From Tenrec ecaudatus (taxonomy: Eukaryota; Chordata; Mammalia; Afrosoricida; Tenrecidae): a DNA stretch of 64,000 nt. The notes beneath the pieces were generated by a model. That model saw nothing but the letters and a program-made list of their open reading frames with translations. It was not told the origin of the DNA and made no database searches. Both the position numbers and the translations under genes were made by a program. Every line of letters begins with the position of its first letter. Within the stretch, counting starts at the first letter, position 1. This document shows positions 22,620 through 34,860 of this stretch, one piece after another. The stretch is from assembly GCF_050624435.1 (NCBI RefSeq), contig NC_134537.1, forward strand, positions 119,277,586 through 119,341,585, given 5' to 3'.

Positions 22620-22728
22620 TGTCAAATCCCTTAAAGAACTCATCTCAGAACCTCACAAGGGTAGCTCTGCCTTGCCCAATAGGGTTTCTATGAGTCCACA
22701 TTGATTAATGGCAGAATGAGTGAGTGAC
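22620..22728 (+). repeat. AfroSINE 3' part, plus strand
   Basis: CATCTCAGAACCTCACAAGG, CCAATAGGGTTTCTATGAGT and the tail CCACATTGATTAATGGCAGA. Lies tail-to-tail with the minus-strand SINE that starts 13 bases later. Confidence 0.65.
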
Positions 22729-22740
22729 GACCACCCAATC

Positions 22741-22885
22741 ACTGCCATCAAATAAATTCTGACACAGTAGAATTGCTCCATAGGGTTTCAAAGTCTGTAA
22801 ATGTTTATGGGAGCAGACTGGCTTGTGGGTTTGAACTAGTGACCATTTGGTTAGCAGCCCTTACCTTTAACCATTGTGGCATCAA
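22741..22885 (-). repeat. AfroSINE, minus strand
   Basis: ACTGCCATCAAATAAATTCT, GCTCCATAGGGTTTCAAAGT, then the head complement ending ACCATTGTGGCATC. Confidence 0.7.
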
Positions 22886-23204
22886 GTTTCTTTCAGCATA
22901 GATTACCAGAGATATAACTGAATAAGGGAAGTAAAGATTTTATGTTAATTCATTCAACTCTCTTCAGGAGCTGGTGTAATTTTCCCCAAAGCCCAACACA
23001 GACATTCTGGAGATAGTAGAATATTTATGTCTCAACTTATTGTAGGTTAATAAAACATTGAAGCTCATTATGCATATTTAAAACATTTATAGATAAAATG
23101 CATGTGGCACAGATCATGTCTCTTTTTCTTTGTGGAAGAGTGGACACCTCTTCTTCAAAATATTATGCTACAAAAACTGGATATGCATCTGTGAAAGAAT
23201 AAGA

Positions 23205-23490
23205 CAGACGCATAATTTAACCCATTATTAAAAATGAATTAAAAATGGATTAGAGGCCTGAAATGTAAGCCACAGAGCTGTAAGGATCATCAATGAAAAA
23301 AATTGGGACAAACTTAAGGGCCTAATTGCAGGGCACGCACAGACTACCAAATGAAAGAAAGGAAGCCCAGGCAGCGGAAGACAAATGGATGACTAAGAGC
23401 TATTAACAGGAAAACGCCTATGAGCATCAAAGACTTCATCAGAAGCCTAATGAGAGCCAACTAACTGGGAACATATCTTTAGCAATGACA
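23205..23490 (+). mobile_element. L1 ORF2 C-terminal fragment
   Basis: AATGGATTAGAGGCCTGAAA, AAGGATCATCAATGAAAAAA, CAAAGACTTCATCAGAAGCC match the conserved end of mammalian L1 ORF2. Frames are broken. Confidence 0.7.
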
Positions 23491-23499
23491 CAGTGGACT

Positions 23500-24440
23500 T
23501 ACTATTCTTCTACAAGAGTGATAAGCGAACCTTACTGGAAATTCAAGTCTTGATGAAAGGAGAGGGGCATGTATGTCTTAGAGAAGGCGACGACACTTCT
23601 GTGGGTTGGCAAACCAGGTAGAGCAACCGCTCATCTGGGAAAAAGAAAACATTTAATATTGTTTAAATAGAACCCAAGGAGACAATACACCTGGCACTAT
23701 GTTCTTAATTGGGCAGTTTTGACCTATGTTCTATCCAGTTCTTGTTGCTCCAGATCGTGTGTTGTAGACTACTGGGACTTTAGACTCTGTCTTTCAAGAC
23801 CCTCAACATCTTTTAAAGGCCAAGCCAGAAGATTTCGATGTGGAAACCAAACTAAGCAAAGTGTGCCTTACTTCAAACTGTAACAGATTTAAAGGACTGA
23901 CTTGGACTTGGGCTTAAGGCAGACATGCCTTAGTGTAAGAAGAAACAGATGACTACTATTCGAAGGTTACAGAATTCCTGGTCATTAGACTTCGGTTCAG
24001 ATCTCATGTTTAGAGGATGCTTAATAAATGGTGACTCAAGGCTACCATGTATTTTCTATTTTCATGCTCTTCATGCTTTTTTATCACATGGTTCTGCTTT
24101 TATGGATGTGTTATGAGAAATTTTGTTCTACCACCAACCCCCATTTGTTCATCTAAGTAGTGACCAGTCACTGCATCTTTTAATCTGTACAAATCAACAA
24201 TTCATGTATTGTGGTCTGAAAAATAGCATATGTATATAATTTTCTTTTCTTACAGTGTTTTAAATTCTATATCATTGGCTAAATTAATGACACTATCAAT
24301 AAAATTACCTTGTGCTCCCGTGGGATGATTCATAATATTCCCTATCATGAAATGATAATGATGTCTCTATAATAAACCAGACATATATTTAAACCAAAGC
24401 TATAGGAATGAATTTTGGGCTTACACTTAATTCTAGTCCA
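23500..24440. other. No recognised element
   Basis: Mixed composition; ordinary intergenic-looking DNA with no ORF, SINE or LTR evidence. Confidence 0.45.
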
Positions 24441-24479
24441 AGTCTAAGAACAATTAGTCCTTAAGAAATGGCCCTTCTC

Positions 24480-25290
24480 CATACTTGCCTTCATGAAGAG
24501 ATCAATGAAGATGTGGGTGTTACAGCAAAGTGTGGTGAAGAAACTAGATAGTGCCGGCTAGTAGAATAGCACTGGGTCTTAAAGGCTTGCTTCAAACAAG
24601 TATCCGTATAAGTGAGGCATCAACTGAAACCACACAGAAGAAGCACACTAGCTGGCGTGATCCAAGTAGTTAGAATAAGAAAATCCAAATCTGGAGGGAA
24701 TGAGACCAGGGCTTAAATTCTGACCATCTAATTTGCAGGAGACAGAGAGTGGAACTCCAAAATTCATTGGCAGGATCCCCACATGGATGAAGCCCCTTGC
24801 AAATCACCTCTGAACACAGTCCAGGGGTATGCATCGCTTGGCTCTGAGACACAGAGCACTGTAAAGGCCGCTATGGCACTTGTAGTTAGGTAAAAATACA
24901 GCACCTTTCCAACTTATCTCACTTTTCACCCATTTTAAGTTGTTTCAATTTTTCATATTGTCTGCTTTCTTTACAGAAAGTTTTTTGAAGTTTTTCTCTT
25001 GTTTTGTCATTGTTTATTTGTTTGTTTTTGCTTCCTCTGGTGTTTTGTATGATTATCTGTATATGAAACCTAGGATAGGTAAATCTGTAGACACAGTGAC
25101 ACAGTACTGGATTAATAATTATCTAGCAGCATTGTAGGGGAGGCTTAGTGAAATTGAGGAGCTGACATTAAGTATGAAGAGAAGATGTTTGAAATAGATT
25201 GTAGTAATGATTGCTTAATTCTTCTTAATATGATTGAATGATAAAATTTTTGATTAAGTGAATTATATTCTAATAAAACTATTAAGAAAT
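24480..25290 (+). mobile_element. Old L1 3' UTR
   Basis: Begins with the L1 3' UTR series seen at 51600-51960: CTGGGTCTTAAAGGCTTGCT at 24571 and AGAAGCACACTAGCTGGCG at 24640. Continues to ATTGTAGTAATGATTGCTTA and CTAATAAAACTATTAAGAA at 25271. Older than the UTR at 50390-52690. A related copy is at 28790-29300. Confidence 0.6.
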
Positions 25291-25299
25291 AAGTGGAAA

Positions 25300-26038
25300 C
25301 TATAAAAATCAAAATAAATCAAAATGTGACATAAATTTGAAAGTTAAAAGAATATTAAATTTATACAATTAAATCAGAGAATAAATAAAGTGGAGTAGAG
25401 TTTATTAAAACCAAAATAACTAAGTAGTATACTTTTTTAAGGAATAATTCAACTTTCCTTATATAGTGATATTAGAATTTCTAAATTATTACTTAATTAA
25501 ACCTATTGCTTTCCTTTATTTTTAGATTAATTTATTAATATAAATTTGGAGCTAGACTTTTTTATTTTTCTGAGTAACAGTGACAGTCAACATATATATG
25601 TCCATATATATATATTAAGCACATTTAAATCATAAGAAATAAATGTATGTATATTTTATTATTTTGTGAAAAAAGAAAGAAAAATGGATACTTGCCTTGC
25701 TTTTAGAAAACCCTGGAGAATTAAAAGTAGTTACTATTAAAATTACTTAGTAATAGATTTGATTGGTCTTTTGGGAAAATTATATTGTAGTTAAGATTTT
25801 TTTTTGGACTTTAGTTATTTATTAAGAATTTATTGCATCACTTTCTTTTTATGAAGATAAAAGTACACTATATTGAATCTTAAATTATTAGGATTAAAAG
25901 GTGCTAATGGCATTTGCATAGTAGACCTTCCTTGCGACTTATGAGTTAAAAAATTCTAATTATATAGGTGTTAAAGCAGAATACTGAATCATTCACTACT
26001 CTCTGAGACTTTTGCATGAAGAACTCATACATGTAATG
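25300..26038. other. Very AT-rich sequence, nothing recognised
   Basis: Over two-thirds A+T, with runs of T and short ATATAT at 25590-25615. No gene or repeat that I can support. Confidence 0.55.
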
Positions 26039-26480
26039 TGTTATGTTGGGTTCTCTAGAGAGGCATCACCAGTAATACTTGTATGTGTTTCTATATAAAT
26101 AGAGATTTATATCAAGAAATGGCTTACACAGAGGCAAGTCCTCTCCAGTTTAAGTCAGGTTTCTCCTGACTTGTGGAAGCTGATGAACAGGAAGCAGGTT
26201 GACAGATGGAGAGGAAAATTAATTCAAAATCACTGAAACTAATCTACTGATGATTGTCTGCTGATAGTTCCTGGGATTGACAGACAATGTAGCAGTAGAA
26301 TGAGGAACTAGACTCAAAATCCACCTGTAGTGCAAGATGAAGGGTCAAAGAGACTTTGATTTTGTTCAGTCTTTCTTTCTTACAAAAGGGCATATCTCTA
26401 GGCTGTGACCAATCAATAGGTTGAGCTCTACCCCTACTTTTATCCAGAAGTATCTAGGTGACATAATCCAAACTGCAACA
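26039..26480 (+). mobile_element. ERVL/MLT2-type LTR, plus strand
   Basis: Starts TGTTATGTTGGGTTCTCTAG then AGAGGCATCA, carries TTTATATCAAGAAATGGCTT (TTTATnnnAAGnAATGGCT is typical of MLT2), and ends with CCAAACTGCAACA. Divergent from the other LTRs here, thus another subfamily. No convincing 5-bp duplication. Confidence 0.7.
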
Positions 26481-26484
26481 TGTC

Positions 26485-27240
26485 TAAAATAAATGTATTT
26501 AGTAACAGAAAAGCAATGCACATATATGACTACAGGGCTGGCCCCACCATGGGACACAGCATTCCTTATTGACCCATAGCACCATTGGGGACAACACTAG
26601 AGACACAGGGCGGGAGCTTACCATGCTGAAGCCAGCCTCTGGGGTCATGCAGCAGGTGCGAGGGATGCAGCGCAATGAAGTCCTCAGGAATAGAGGTGGT
26701 GCCAGGGCATGGCACCCCATCAGACTTGACTGGAAAATACCTGTGAAGAAAAACAAACAGAAGTTGAACTATTCATACATTTATGTGTGTATGCGTGTGT
26801 GTGTTATTCTAGTTGTAGCTATTGTTTTACTTTCTGTTGGTGCTTCATGGTACTCAGTCCTGTGATAGTACATAGCATGTCAACCTGGAAAGGACAGGTG
26901 GAATAAACAAGCCAGAAGAGAGAACAACGGGATGACGGTTCCAGAGGGATATGGGGGTAGGGGTGGTGGGGGAAAGGAGAAGGGTGTTAACAAGCCCAGG
27001 GACAAGGGAATAACAAGTGATCCAAAATCATTCTCAAGGAGGGTGTTGGAGGTCTGGCAGGGCTGGATAAAGGGCAATCAAGAGGAATTCCTAAAACCCA
27101 AATGAAGACAGAACATGATAGTGGGACAAGAGGAAAGTACACAGAAACAGAGGAAAGCACTAGGAGGCAAAGGGTAGTCATAGAGATTGAAATAGTAACA
27201 ACAATCTTAACACATTTTTTGATCCAAACATATTGTAATC
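26485..27240 (+). mobile_element. L1 3' UTR, middle part, tenrec-type
   Basis: Contains CACCATGGGACACAGCATTC, AGCAGGTGCGAGGGATGCAG, TGACTGGAAAATACCTGTGA and AACAAGTGATCCAAAATCAT, in the order I recall for the upstream part of the tenrec L1 3' UTR, which is purine-rich. ORFs crossing it (26499-26756 and 26569-26865) are chance. Confidence 0.65.
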
Positions 27241-27477
27241 TCATATTTGGCTATGAAGAGTTTTCTGGTATTATGGACTAAGAAAGACTTGTGGAATTAT
27301 TAACTATACTCTTTGTCTAATGCAATGTAGGTTATAGAGTTCATATAAAGTAATATTTTGTAAGTTTCCAAATTTAAATCTAAAGTTATCAACAGCCATA
27401 TAAGTATTTTCCTATCATGTAGATTGAAAATAAAACATGAGCTATATATACACCTTATATTAACTTACTTTATATTC

Positions 27478-27575
27478 CTGTAAAGAGCTACAGTTTCAGA
27501 AACCCACAATCTTCCCTGTCCAGCAGTGTCACTATGAGTCGACATCAACTTGATGGCAGTGAGTTGGGAGTTTTA
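27478..27575 (+). repeat. AfroSINE 3' part, plus strand
   Basis: GCTACAGTTTCAGAAACCCA, TGTCACTATGAGTCGACATC, tail CTTGATGGCAGTGAGTTGGG. Well preserved. Confidence 0.8.
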
Positions 27576-27649
27576 TATTCATCCAACTAATTTTCACAAC
27601 AACTCAATTAAATATTTTACTTGAAAGCCCTAGTTCAATAGATAACTCA

Positions 27650-28325
27650 CACGCATCTCAGTCTTCATAGCTGACTACTAAACTCTCATCCTCAAACCTT
27701 TTCAGCCTGTCCAGTTCGACGTAATGGGAAGCCCTTTCTTCAAACTTCTGTGAGGCAGAGCTTGAAATCACTCTTGACTACATGTTTATCCAGATTTGAT
27801 CCATCAAGAAATCTGTTATTATTTTTTTTACCTTCACAATATGTCCAGGGCCTAATAATGTCTGATTGCCTCCGTTGCCATTGCTCGTATCCACACCATC
27901 GCCATTCTTCACTTGAAAGTTTTATCTTTCTGCTTTCGTCTCTGCCTCCCTGCAGCCTTGTCTCACCACAGAAGCCAATACTATTTTTTACAGCCTATCT
28001 CCACTCAAACCCCAGCAATGGCTCCTTCAACATGAAGGTACAAAGTCTTTATAATGGCCCATTACATGATACATACCTTGGCTTCTTAATATCGCTGTGT
28101 TCTCAGCTTTTACCATTTTCCTGTTGCACATCCTGATCCAGCCATGCCAGTTTCCTTAGTGTTCCTCAGGTATTGTAGATGCATGCCCAACGTGGAACCT
28201 TTTGTGCTGGCTTTCCTCTCTACATCTCTACGTAGAATACTTTTCCCAAATATTTGAATATCTGACACGCTATTTAAAATTGTAACTCTACTGAAGTTCT
28301 TACAACTCCCTACATTCAACTTTTC
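27650..28325 (+). mobile_element. LINE2 (L2) 3' region
   Basis: An old pan-mammalian L2: the order ...CTTGACTAC..., CCAGCAATGGCTCC, ATGGCCCATTACATGAT, CCAGCCATGCCAGTTTCCTT, GAATACTTTTCCCAAATATT, CTATTTAAAATTGTAACTCT parallels the L2 ORF C-terminus. The 128-codon frame 27750-28136 follows this decayed coding region and is not a host gene. Confidence 0.7.
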
Positions 28326-28429
28326 TTTTTTTTTTTCTAGTTTCAATAGTTGTAATGTTGGTAGTAACCATCACATCAGCTCCCACACTTGAGAGCCCCA
28401 TATAAAGCCACCCTAACAAGAAATGGTGC

Positions 28430-28720
28430 TCAGTATGGCTGCATCTTCATAATCATTGACAGATTCAAGCCCATTGTGGCCACTGTGTATTTTGAATGAC
28501 TTCCAACCTAGGGTGCTCATCTTCCAGCACTGTATTGAATGATACCTTGTTGTGATCCATCTGGTTTTCATTAGTCAAAAGGTCTTTTTCCTTACCTTTT
28601 CTTAGTCTGGAAGTTCAGCTGTAGTCTGTCTACCTTGGGCAACCATGTTGGTACAAGAATTATGATGGCACATTTCAGTGCCATAGAAATACACAGGTTA
28701 CCATCTTCTAAACTACTGCA
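28430..28720 (-). mobile_element. RTE-derived fragment, antisense (5' UTR-like)
   Basis: The TTTTCTTAGTCTGGAAGTTC block and the strings after it resemble the complement of the RTE 5' end seen in sense at 32890-32980 and in antisense at 56760-56885. The left part (CATCTTCATAATCATTGACA) is less certain. Confidence 0.45.
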
Positions 28721-28789
28721 TAGTTTACTTTCCACATAATTACTACATAGTAATTTACTTTCTTTTTTCCCCTTGTCTTCAAACAAGCA

Positions 28790-29300
28790 GCTGTCTGAGT
28801 AAGGCATCAACTGAGCTCACATACAAGAAGCATTCATAATCCAAGGATTGTGAATGATAAACTCCAAACATGAAGGAGGGAACAGGATCAGAGCTTAAAC
28901 TGTGAACTTCCAGTGGGTGACTGTGGAGTCCTAAAGTCCATTCACAGGGTCCACTCATGGATTGAGCCTCCAGTGAATTGTCTTTCCACAGACCAGGGAT
29001 GTCTTGCTATCATGTAGAGTGCAGTGGGTTGGGGGGGGTTGGCTTGTTTTTTGGCATTTTATTTTGTATGTTTTTCTGTTGAAGAAATACATGATCTGTA
29101 GAGATCGTGACTGCATTGATCATATCTTGGGGATGTGGCCAGGAAGGTTGGAGGAGGTAGGGAGCCGATGACAGTACCAGATAGAGGCAAGTGTTCTGAA
29201 ATTGATTGTGGAGATGATCGCTCAACTCGGATTAATGTGATGCTACTATTAATATGATGAGTAAAATATATGCCAATAAACTCTTTAAAATAATAAAATA
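28790..29300 (+). mobile_element. Old L1 3' UTR, related to 24600-25290
   Basis: Same landmark order as 24600-25290: AAGGCATCAACTGAGCTCAC, CCACTCATGGATTGAGCCTC, AAATTGATTGTGGAGATGAT and CCAATAAACTCTTTAAA. Confidence 0.6.
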
Positions 29301-29309
29301 AAATGTCAT

Positions 29310-30685
29310 TTCACTCAAGAGCAGTGGCTTGTTGCACATGAGTTAAGTTACATTATGTCAGTGGCTGGCATAAAATAGATGCTCTAAAATATTTGTTCAC
29401 TAAGTGAAGGTAACAAGCTCAAGGTGACACTTAAATATATCTGTTCAGTAAATGAAGGTAACACGCTCCAGGTGATCCATGCAGAGGCTGAGGTTGGCAA
29501 TCCCCTTTGAGTGCTAACTGGGGATAGAAATCTCTAGGACGGGGCTCTAGCTTTTGGCCAGGATTTTATCTCCATGGTTAAGGCCTTCTAACTCAAGCCA
29601 TTCTCAAGGGAAACCATTCATGCCTAAGTATTAATTTCTTATGTAAAATTATTTGAAATCTTGAAAAATGTCATACTTAAAATATAATGATTTTAAATGT
29701 AAACTTCCATCCTGTGATTATCAAAGAAAGGGAAATACAGAAGGCTTCATGTTATTACAAATGTTAATTTTAAAACATCAAGTGTAGTGATGCAATTCAC
29801 TCTGCAAAGCCAATATTTATTGTTGTTTAGAAGTACTGAACATTCAGCACATGTTTAGAAATGTTGACATTTATGCTTTTCAAGTCATCCTATGTTTTAT
29901 AAATTCCCCTGGTAATCATCAATGTTTCTGGTTGATTTTCATATTAAAAAAAGTTGGGCCAACAAAATGATTTATGACTAGCTGTAATGGAATATAAAAA
30001 CAAAAATAAATTTATGTAGGTATATCAGTACAGTACAAGCACGACTAATATGTTTTTAAAGTTTTGAAATTACAATATTTAAAATATGTTTTATATCACA
30101 AAGGCTTAGCACAGTATAACTGGTAAATAATAAATCATGTTATGTTTTTAAATAAATATAATAAATCTTTTTTTAAATATAAAATTTTTAAATAAGTATT
30201 TGCAATTTTGAGCAAGCAAATTTGATTGAGTTTTAAAAATAACATTATTTTTTAAGTTATATTAGGTCTGAGATAACTGTACTGTTGCAAAATTTTTCTA
30301 AAACTTATAAATCATGTCTAAGAGTAGTAAAATAAATGCAAAAGGTAACATTTTATATTTATATTATTCATAGTAATTCAAGCAATATAGCCAGTCTTAT
30401 GATATCCATTTTTATGTTTCTAGGTAACTGATTACTCAGGAATAAAATGGAGCTTTTCACAGACAATATGATACATTATTAAGATTATTAGGTAGGTTCT
30501 CAGGGTTTGAGATAGTATTTGTAATAATACTTTGTGATAAGTCCCTTAGCCATATGCTCCTTGGGTCACTTAAGGTTGGATATCAACTGAGATGGGTCAG
30601 AATTGCCAATGGTTTGGCAGTTAAGTTGCAGTTGTTTACAGTACATGTTTATATCTGCTATGAGTACCCAATTAATTGAAAAATA
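29310..30685. other. AT-rich sequence, nothing recognised
   Basis: No gene. A short 38-base near-repeat around 29400-29475 (AATGAAGGTAACAnGCTC twice). Otherwise A/T-rich unique DNA. Confidence 0.5.
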
Positions 30686-30689
30686 ATTT

Positions 30690-31076
30690 TGGGGAAGAGT
30701 GCGACCTGCTTCCAATATGTGGATATTCTGGTGAAGTTTGTGCCCCTTTTTGTTGGTTATAATTCCTGCATCTAGTTTGTCATCTGGCCTTTGATTCTTT
30801 GTACTTCAGCTAGCCACATACCTTATTGCCTGCCAACCTGGGAAGTCATGAGCAACCTTCCATTGCCCTTGGTTAGATTTATTTGCCTCTGTGGCAAGAA
30901 GCTGGACATCCGACATGGGAATCAAAGGAACTACCCAGCCTGACATCTATCCCATGGATTTGCAACTTTTCAGCCTTCCAATTATTATGTGAAGTATTTT
31001 CTTGAGATAAATCTCTCTGTACATGCATATATAAGCTTCACAGGCTTTAATTCTCTTGGGAAACCAGCGTAACACA
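30690..31076 (-). mobile_element. ERVL/MLT2-type LTR, minus strand
   Basis: Right edge AAACCAGCGTAACACA is the complement of a TGTGTTAC start, with TTCTCTTGGG where MLT2 has CCCTAGAGAA. ATAAATCTCTCTGTACATG is the complement of a TTTAT block. Left edge estimated. Confidence 0.6.
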
Positions 31077-31089
31077 CAATCCTCTATAA

Positions 31090-32355
31090 AAAGCCTGAAA
31101 TCACTAAACTAGTGCTTCCCATTATAATTATAATGCTTGTCACATTTCTAATTCAAATTTTTATCATGGCCACATTAAAGAAAGAAAGTAAAACAGGTAG
31201 AATTAATTTTAGTGATAAGAAGGAGTTTCAGAAACCATGGAAAAATCCCATTGTCTTTCATTTTACTTTTCCTCAAGCTTTTTTGAATACCTCCATAGAT
31301 CTTATGTTACTAACCTAAAATATAGTCTCAATATGTAATACAAAATTATTGAGATATTTTACCTTGTTTTTATACTGTCTTTGGGGTCTGCTGTTTAGTT
31401 TACACTGTCTATCTCAATTTTCATTATATACGTTTGAAATTCCCATAGAAAATAATTATGCCCATTATTACCACAGATGTAAACACAGCACAGATCATCC
31501 AAATACAACATCAGTGGATTTGTCATTACCTGTAAAATAGAATGAATGAATGAGGTTAGAAAATTTTTAGTCATTTTCACATTAATATCTTTAATAATCT
31601 GTAATCTTTAGTAATATCTTTGTTTAAATATTATTTGAACAGAGCAACACAAAACACACATGCACACAAATTCACATGTACATGTACACACATACACTTC
31701 CTATACTTTTTATAATAAATTGAAAATTAGCTACCTTTGCCAATGTTAGCTTTTATAATACTAGTTTTAAAAAGAATTTCAATTTCAGTATGGCATAGGG
31801 AAATATTAATGTTTAATTGCAACAGGATTATTATAATGATTTGCTATTGATATCTCAATGAAACTATGATAAAATGTTGTTTGGATCATATCTAACCTGA
31901 ATTTTATTTTTTAATATAGTTGATCATGGAAATGGCATATATATAATATGGCATTTAAATAATTTAAGTAAAATGAACAGAACACTAGTTTAGTTTGTTA
32001 ATTTAATGAATATCCATTCTACATTTTACTCGTGTTAATTGCAAGAATATAAATGGTTAAACAGGAAGGTCATAAAGCTATTGGAGCAAATTACCCCACA
32101 TAGAAATAATGTCAATGAGTCACTTTTTATTTTAGACTTTCATCCTTATCTGAGGGTTCCAGGGAGCTACTATCAAGTCCCTTCCTCCTCTCTTGACTCG
32201 TTCTTTCTTTCGATTTTCCTTTCTTTCTTTCTTCTGATAGCCTCAGTGTCAGGGGGTATGCAAGCTGACTAATTAGCAATAACCCTTATCTTCCCAAGTC
32301 ATATTTTGGAGACAAGTAGATGCCACCATTTTCCTAGCATCCTCTCAGGAATACC
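31090..32355. other. AT-rich sequence, (TTTC)n at 32200-32235
   Basis: No gene. CA-rich tract at 31645-31700 (ACACAC/ATGTACATG). A TTCTTTCTTTC / CTTTCTTTCTTTC pyrimidine tract at 32200-32237. Confidence 0.55.
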
Positions 32356-32364
32356 ATCTGCTTT

Positions 32365-32875
32365 AACATGGATTCTCTAAAGGAGCAAAACAGAGATGTT
32401 TATAAAATTCATATTAAAAATGGCTTACATAGTTGTAGATGTGGGCAACTCCAAGTCTAGGCAGGTTCCAAGTTCATAAATGAGATGCTAGTCTGGAGGC
32501 TCATTTACACTCACGTAACTACAGGGATTGATAAACACCAACTCAAGAGGAAGCTGGCAAGCTAGTGACTGTAGAGGCAAATGATTACAGGTCAGCAGGT
32601 CAGGTTTGTGTCTGAAGAGAAGGAATCGAAGGAAGCAGGTTAGGTGACAGGTAACTGATGGCTTCCAGGGTTAGCATACAATACGGAAAGTCTAATGAAT
32701 TAGCGAGCCAGATGCAGGGTCCCGATCCAGCCAAAATCAAGCAAGCTTGACCACAGCATTAACTGATGTTGGAAGTAAGCCAGGTCCCTGAGGAAACTTC
32801 CTTGCAGTTGATTGAATCAAGGGTATGATCTGAGTATGGGTATTGCATCCAACCCTCCCATCACTTGTCTGTCAA
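32365..32875 (+). mobile_element. ERVL/MLT2-type LTR, plus strand (decayed)
   Basis: AACATGGATTCTCTAAAGGA near the start parallels the TTCTCTAGAGA start, and AAAAATGGCTTACATAGTTG the TTTAT...GGCTTACA box of MLT2. It ends just before the RTE 5' end at 32880. Ends not exact. Confidence 0.55.
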
Positions 32876-32879
32876 TTGG

Positions 32880-34130
32880 TGGCTTATATGTTGCTGTGAG
32901 GTTGGAAGCTATGTCACTGATATATATTTCAAATACCAGCAGCATCACCCCAAATGAAAAGGTTTCAGTGGAGCTTGCAGACTAAGAAAAAACTAGAAAG
33001 TATCAAGTGCACAATTTAGAAAAGTAGCTGCTGAAAACCTATACATTGTGTGTAAATATTGTCAGATACTAAGGGTCTAAGAGGTTATAAGATGCTTCAG
33101 GATGGCATCCTCCAATCAGAAGATAGTCGAGTTGGATTGAGGAGGAGCTGCATTATCAAAGTGGAAGTAACAATGGTGATGTGAATAGAGTAGAGATTGT
33201 GGGAGTGGGTCCTTCAGAGTCTTCATTTGTTGATGGGAACAACTCAAAATGAGAATCAACATCTGCAATAATCTATCAATAATCAGAATGTGGAAAGTAT
33301 GACTATGAAGCTAGGAAAATGTAAGGTTCTGAAAAATGAAATGGAAAGCATCAAGAACAATATTTTAGCCATTAATGTGCTGAAATGGATTGGGATTAGC
33401 CCTTTTGAATTAGAAAGCCAGATGGTTTACTCTGCTGGGAATGACACAAGCAAGAGGAAAGTTACAGCATTCATTGTTCTGAAGCACATTTCAAGATCTA
33501 TTTTGAAGTTCAATGCTGTCTCTGATAGGAATATAGCTATCCACATTCAAGGAAATCCAGCGAATGCAACTACTATTGAAATTTACACACCAATCATGAA
33601 AGCTAGTGAAGATGAAATTGAAGAACATCTTCAGCCAATAAATGATCAAATATGCAATTAAGATGCATTAATAATTATTAGAGATTGGAATGCAAAAGGT
33701 GGAAATAAAGAGGAAGGAAAATTTGTTGGAAAGCATGGTCTTGATTATAGAAATTAAGCTAGAGATTGCAAGATAGAATTTTTGCAGCATCAACGAATTA
33801 TAGCAAATAGCTTTTTTCAACAACACAAATGGTGAGTATACACATGGATTTCTCCACATGAATAAATTGAAATAGAATTGACTATATCTGCAGGAAAACA
33901 CTATAGAGAAACTCAATAGTAGCAGCTAAAATCAGGCCAGGGTCTGTCTGGGGAATAAACCAGAAATTGCTCATGTATAAATTCAGATTGAAGCAGAAGA
34001 AAACTAAGATGAGTCCACACTATTCAAAATACAAACTTGAGTGGGTCCCACCTGCATTTAGAAACCATCTGAAGAACAGATTTGCTGCATTGACCCTCAA
34101 GCACAATGACTGTCTGCAGAGGCTGGTCCC
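32880..34130 (+). mobile_element. RTE-type LINE, 5' region and endonuclease (copy A)
   Basis: The 5' UTR TTTCAAATACCAGCAGCATC (32928) leads into ORF2. The frame 33290-33661 encodes INVLKWIGISPFELESQ, AFIVLKHISRSILKF, IHIQGNPANATTIEIYTPI: the apurinic-endonuclease-like domain of RTE. Just beyond, RDWNAKGGN at about 33680 is the DWNAK motif. After a frame change, MLMYKFRLKQKK and LKNRFAALTLKHND (33967-34110) continue it. The copy ends at about 34130, before any RT. Frameshifted and inactive. Confidence 0.75.
33290..33661 (+). pseudogene. RTE ORF2 endonuclease domain (partial)
   Basis: 123 codons of the APE-type endonuclease that nicks target DNA for target-primed reverse transcription. Resembles BovB-type ORF2 N-termini (ELKWTG-like segment, AFIVNK-like segment, FQGKP/YAP-like segment). 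Ends at a TAA at 33659-33661; homology continues in a shifted frame. No intact downstream RT. Confidence 0.75.
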
Positions 34131-34860
34131 TCCTAACTACATTTCCAAAGCATATCAGACACGTCTTTTCTTCCTTGCCCCTAGGGAGAACTCTGGCCCT
34201 CTTTCACTCAGCAAGCCCACTGTGGACACCTTATGCCAGTGTCCATATTCCCAAAGCTCATACAGTGTATTCCCTTTCTCTACTGGAGAACTTTGTTGTG
34301 ATTCCCACCATTTCTTATCATCTCGCACAATGTGCAGGGTTACAGTGCTTTCTCTCATGTTTAGAAGGTTCTAAGGGCAGGCATCTCAGTACCAAGAAAG
34401 GAACACTCTGGTGCAGACTCTTGTTGATGTAATAGGTCTGCCACCCTTTATTCTCTGAGACCTCTTGGGTCGGAACTTATATTAAATTTCAAGGCATAGC
34501 TTTCACAGCTGATCAATCACCTAGGAAGAACATATTTACTCAATTTTCATAATACTTAACTAATTCCTTTGCCTCAAGACCACTCAATCTCCTTTGATGG
34601 TTTTATCCAGGGGTTTCTAACAAATCCATTGGAACTTTGTGGCTCAATCAACCATTTTAGCAGACTTATAAACCCAAGGTCAGAAAGGTCATCTTAAAAT
34701 GTATGTTGGAATCTTAACCTCTAGGGTTATATAGAATAATTCTATTCAGGAATGGGTTTTTTATTATTACTTTTCTAATTTCTTATTAATGAGACAATCT
34801 CTGTGTAAGGTGTATCCTAAATCCAATCACTTCAGAGTTAAAAGGAGCATCATAGATACA
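34131..34860. other. Unassigned segment inside broken RTE
   Basis: At about 34130 RTE homology stops. A C/T-richer segment follows to about 34430, open in two overlapping plus frames (33967-34374 and 34106-34432), then AT-rich DNA. I cannot name it: retrocopied mRNA, LTR or another repeat are all possible. The ORFs show no known motif beyond their RTE start. Confidence 0.35.

Noticed and set aside
27750-28136. 128-aa ORF as host exon
   Set aside because: Follows the LINE2 coding region; decayed.
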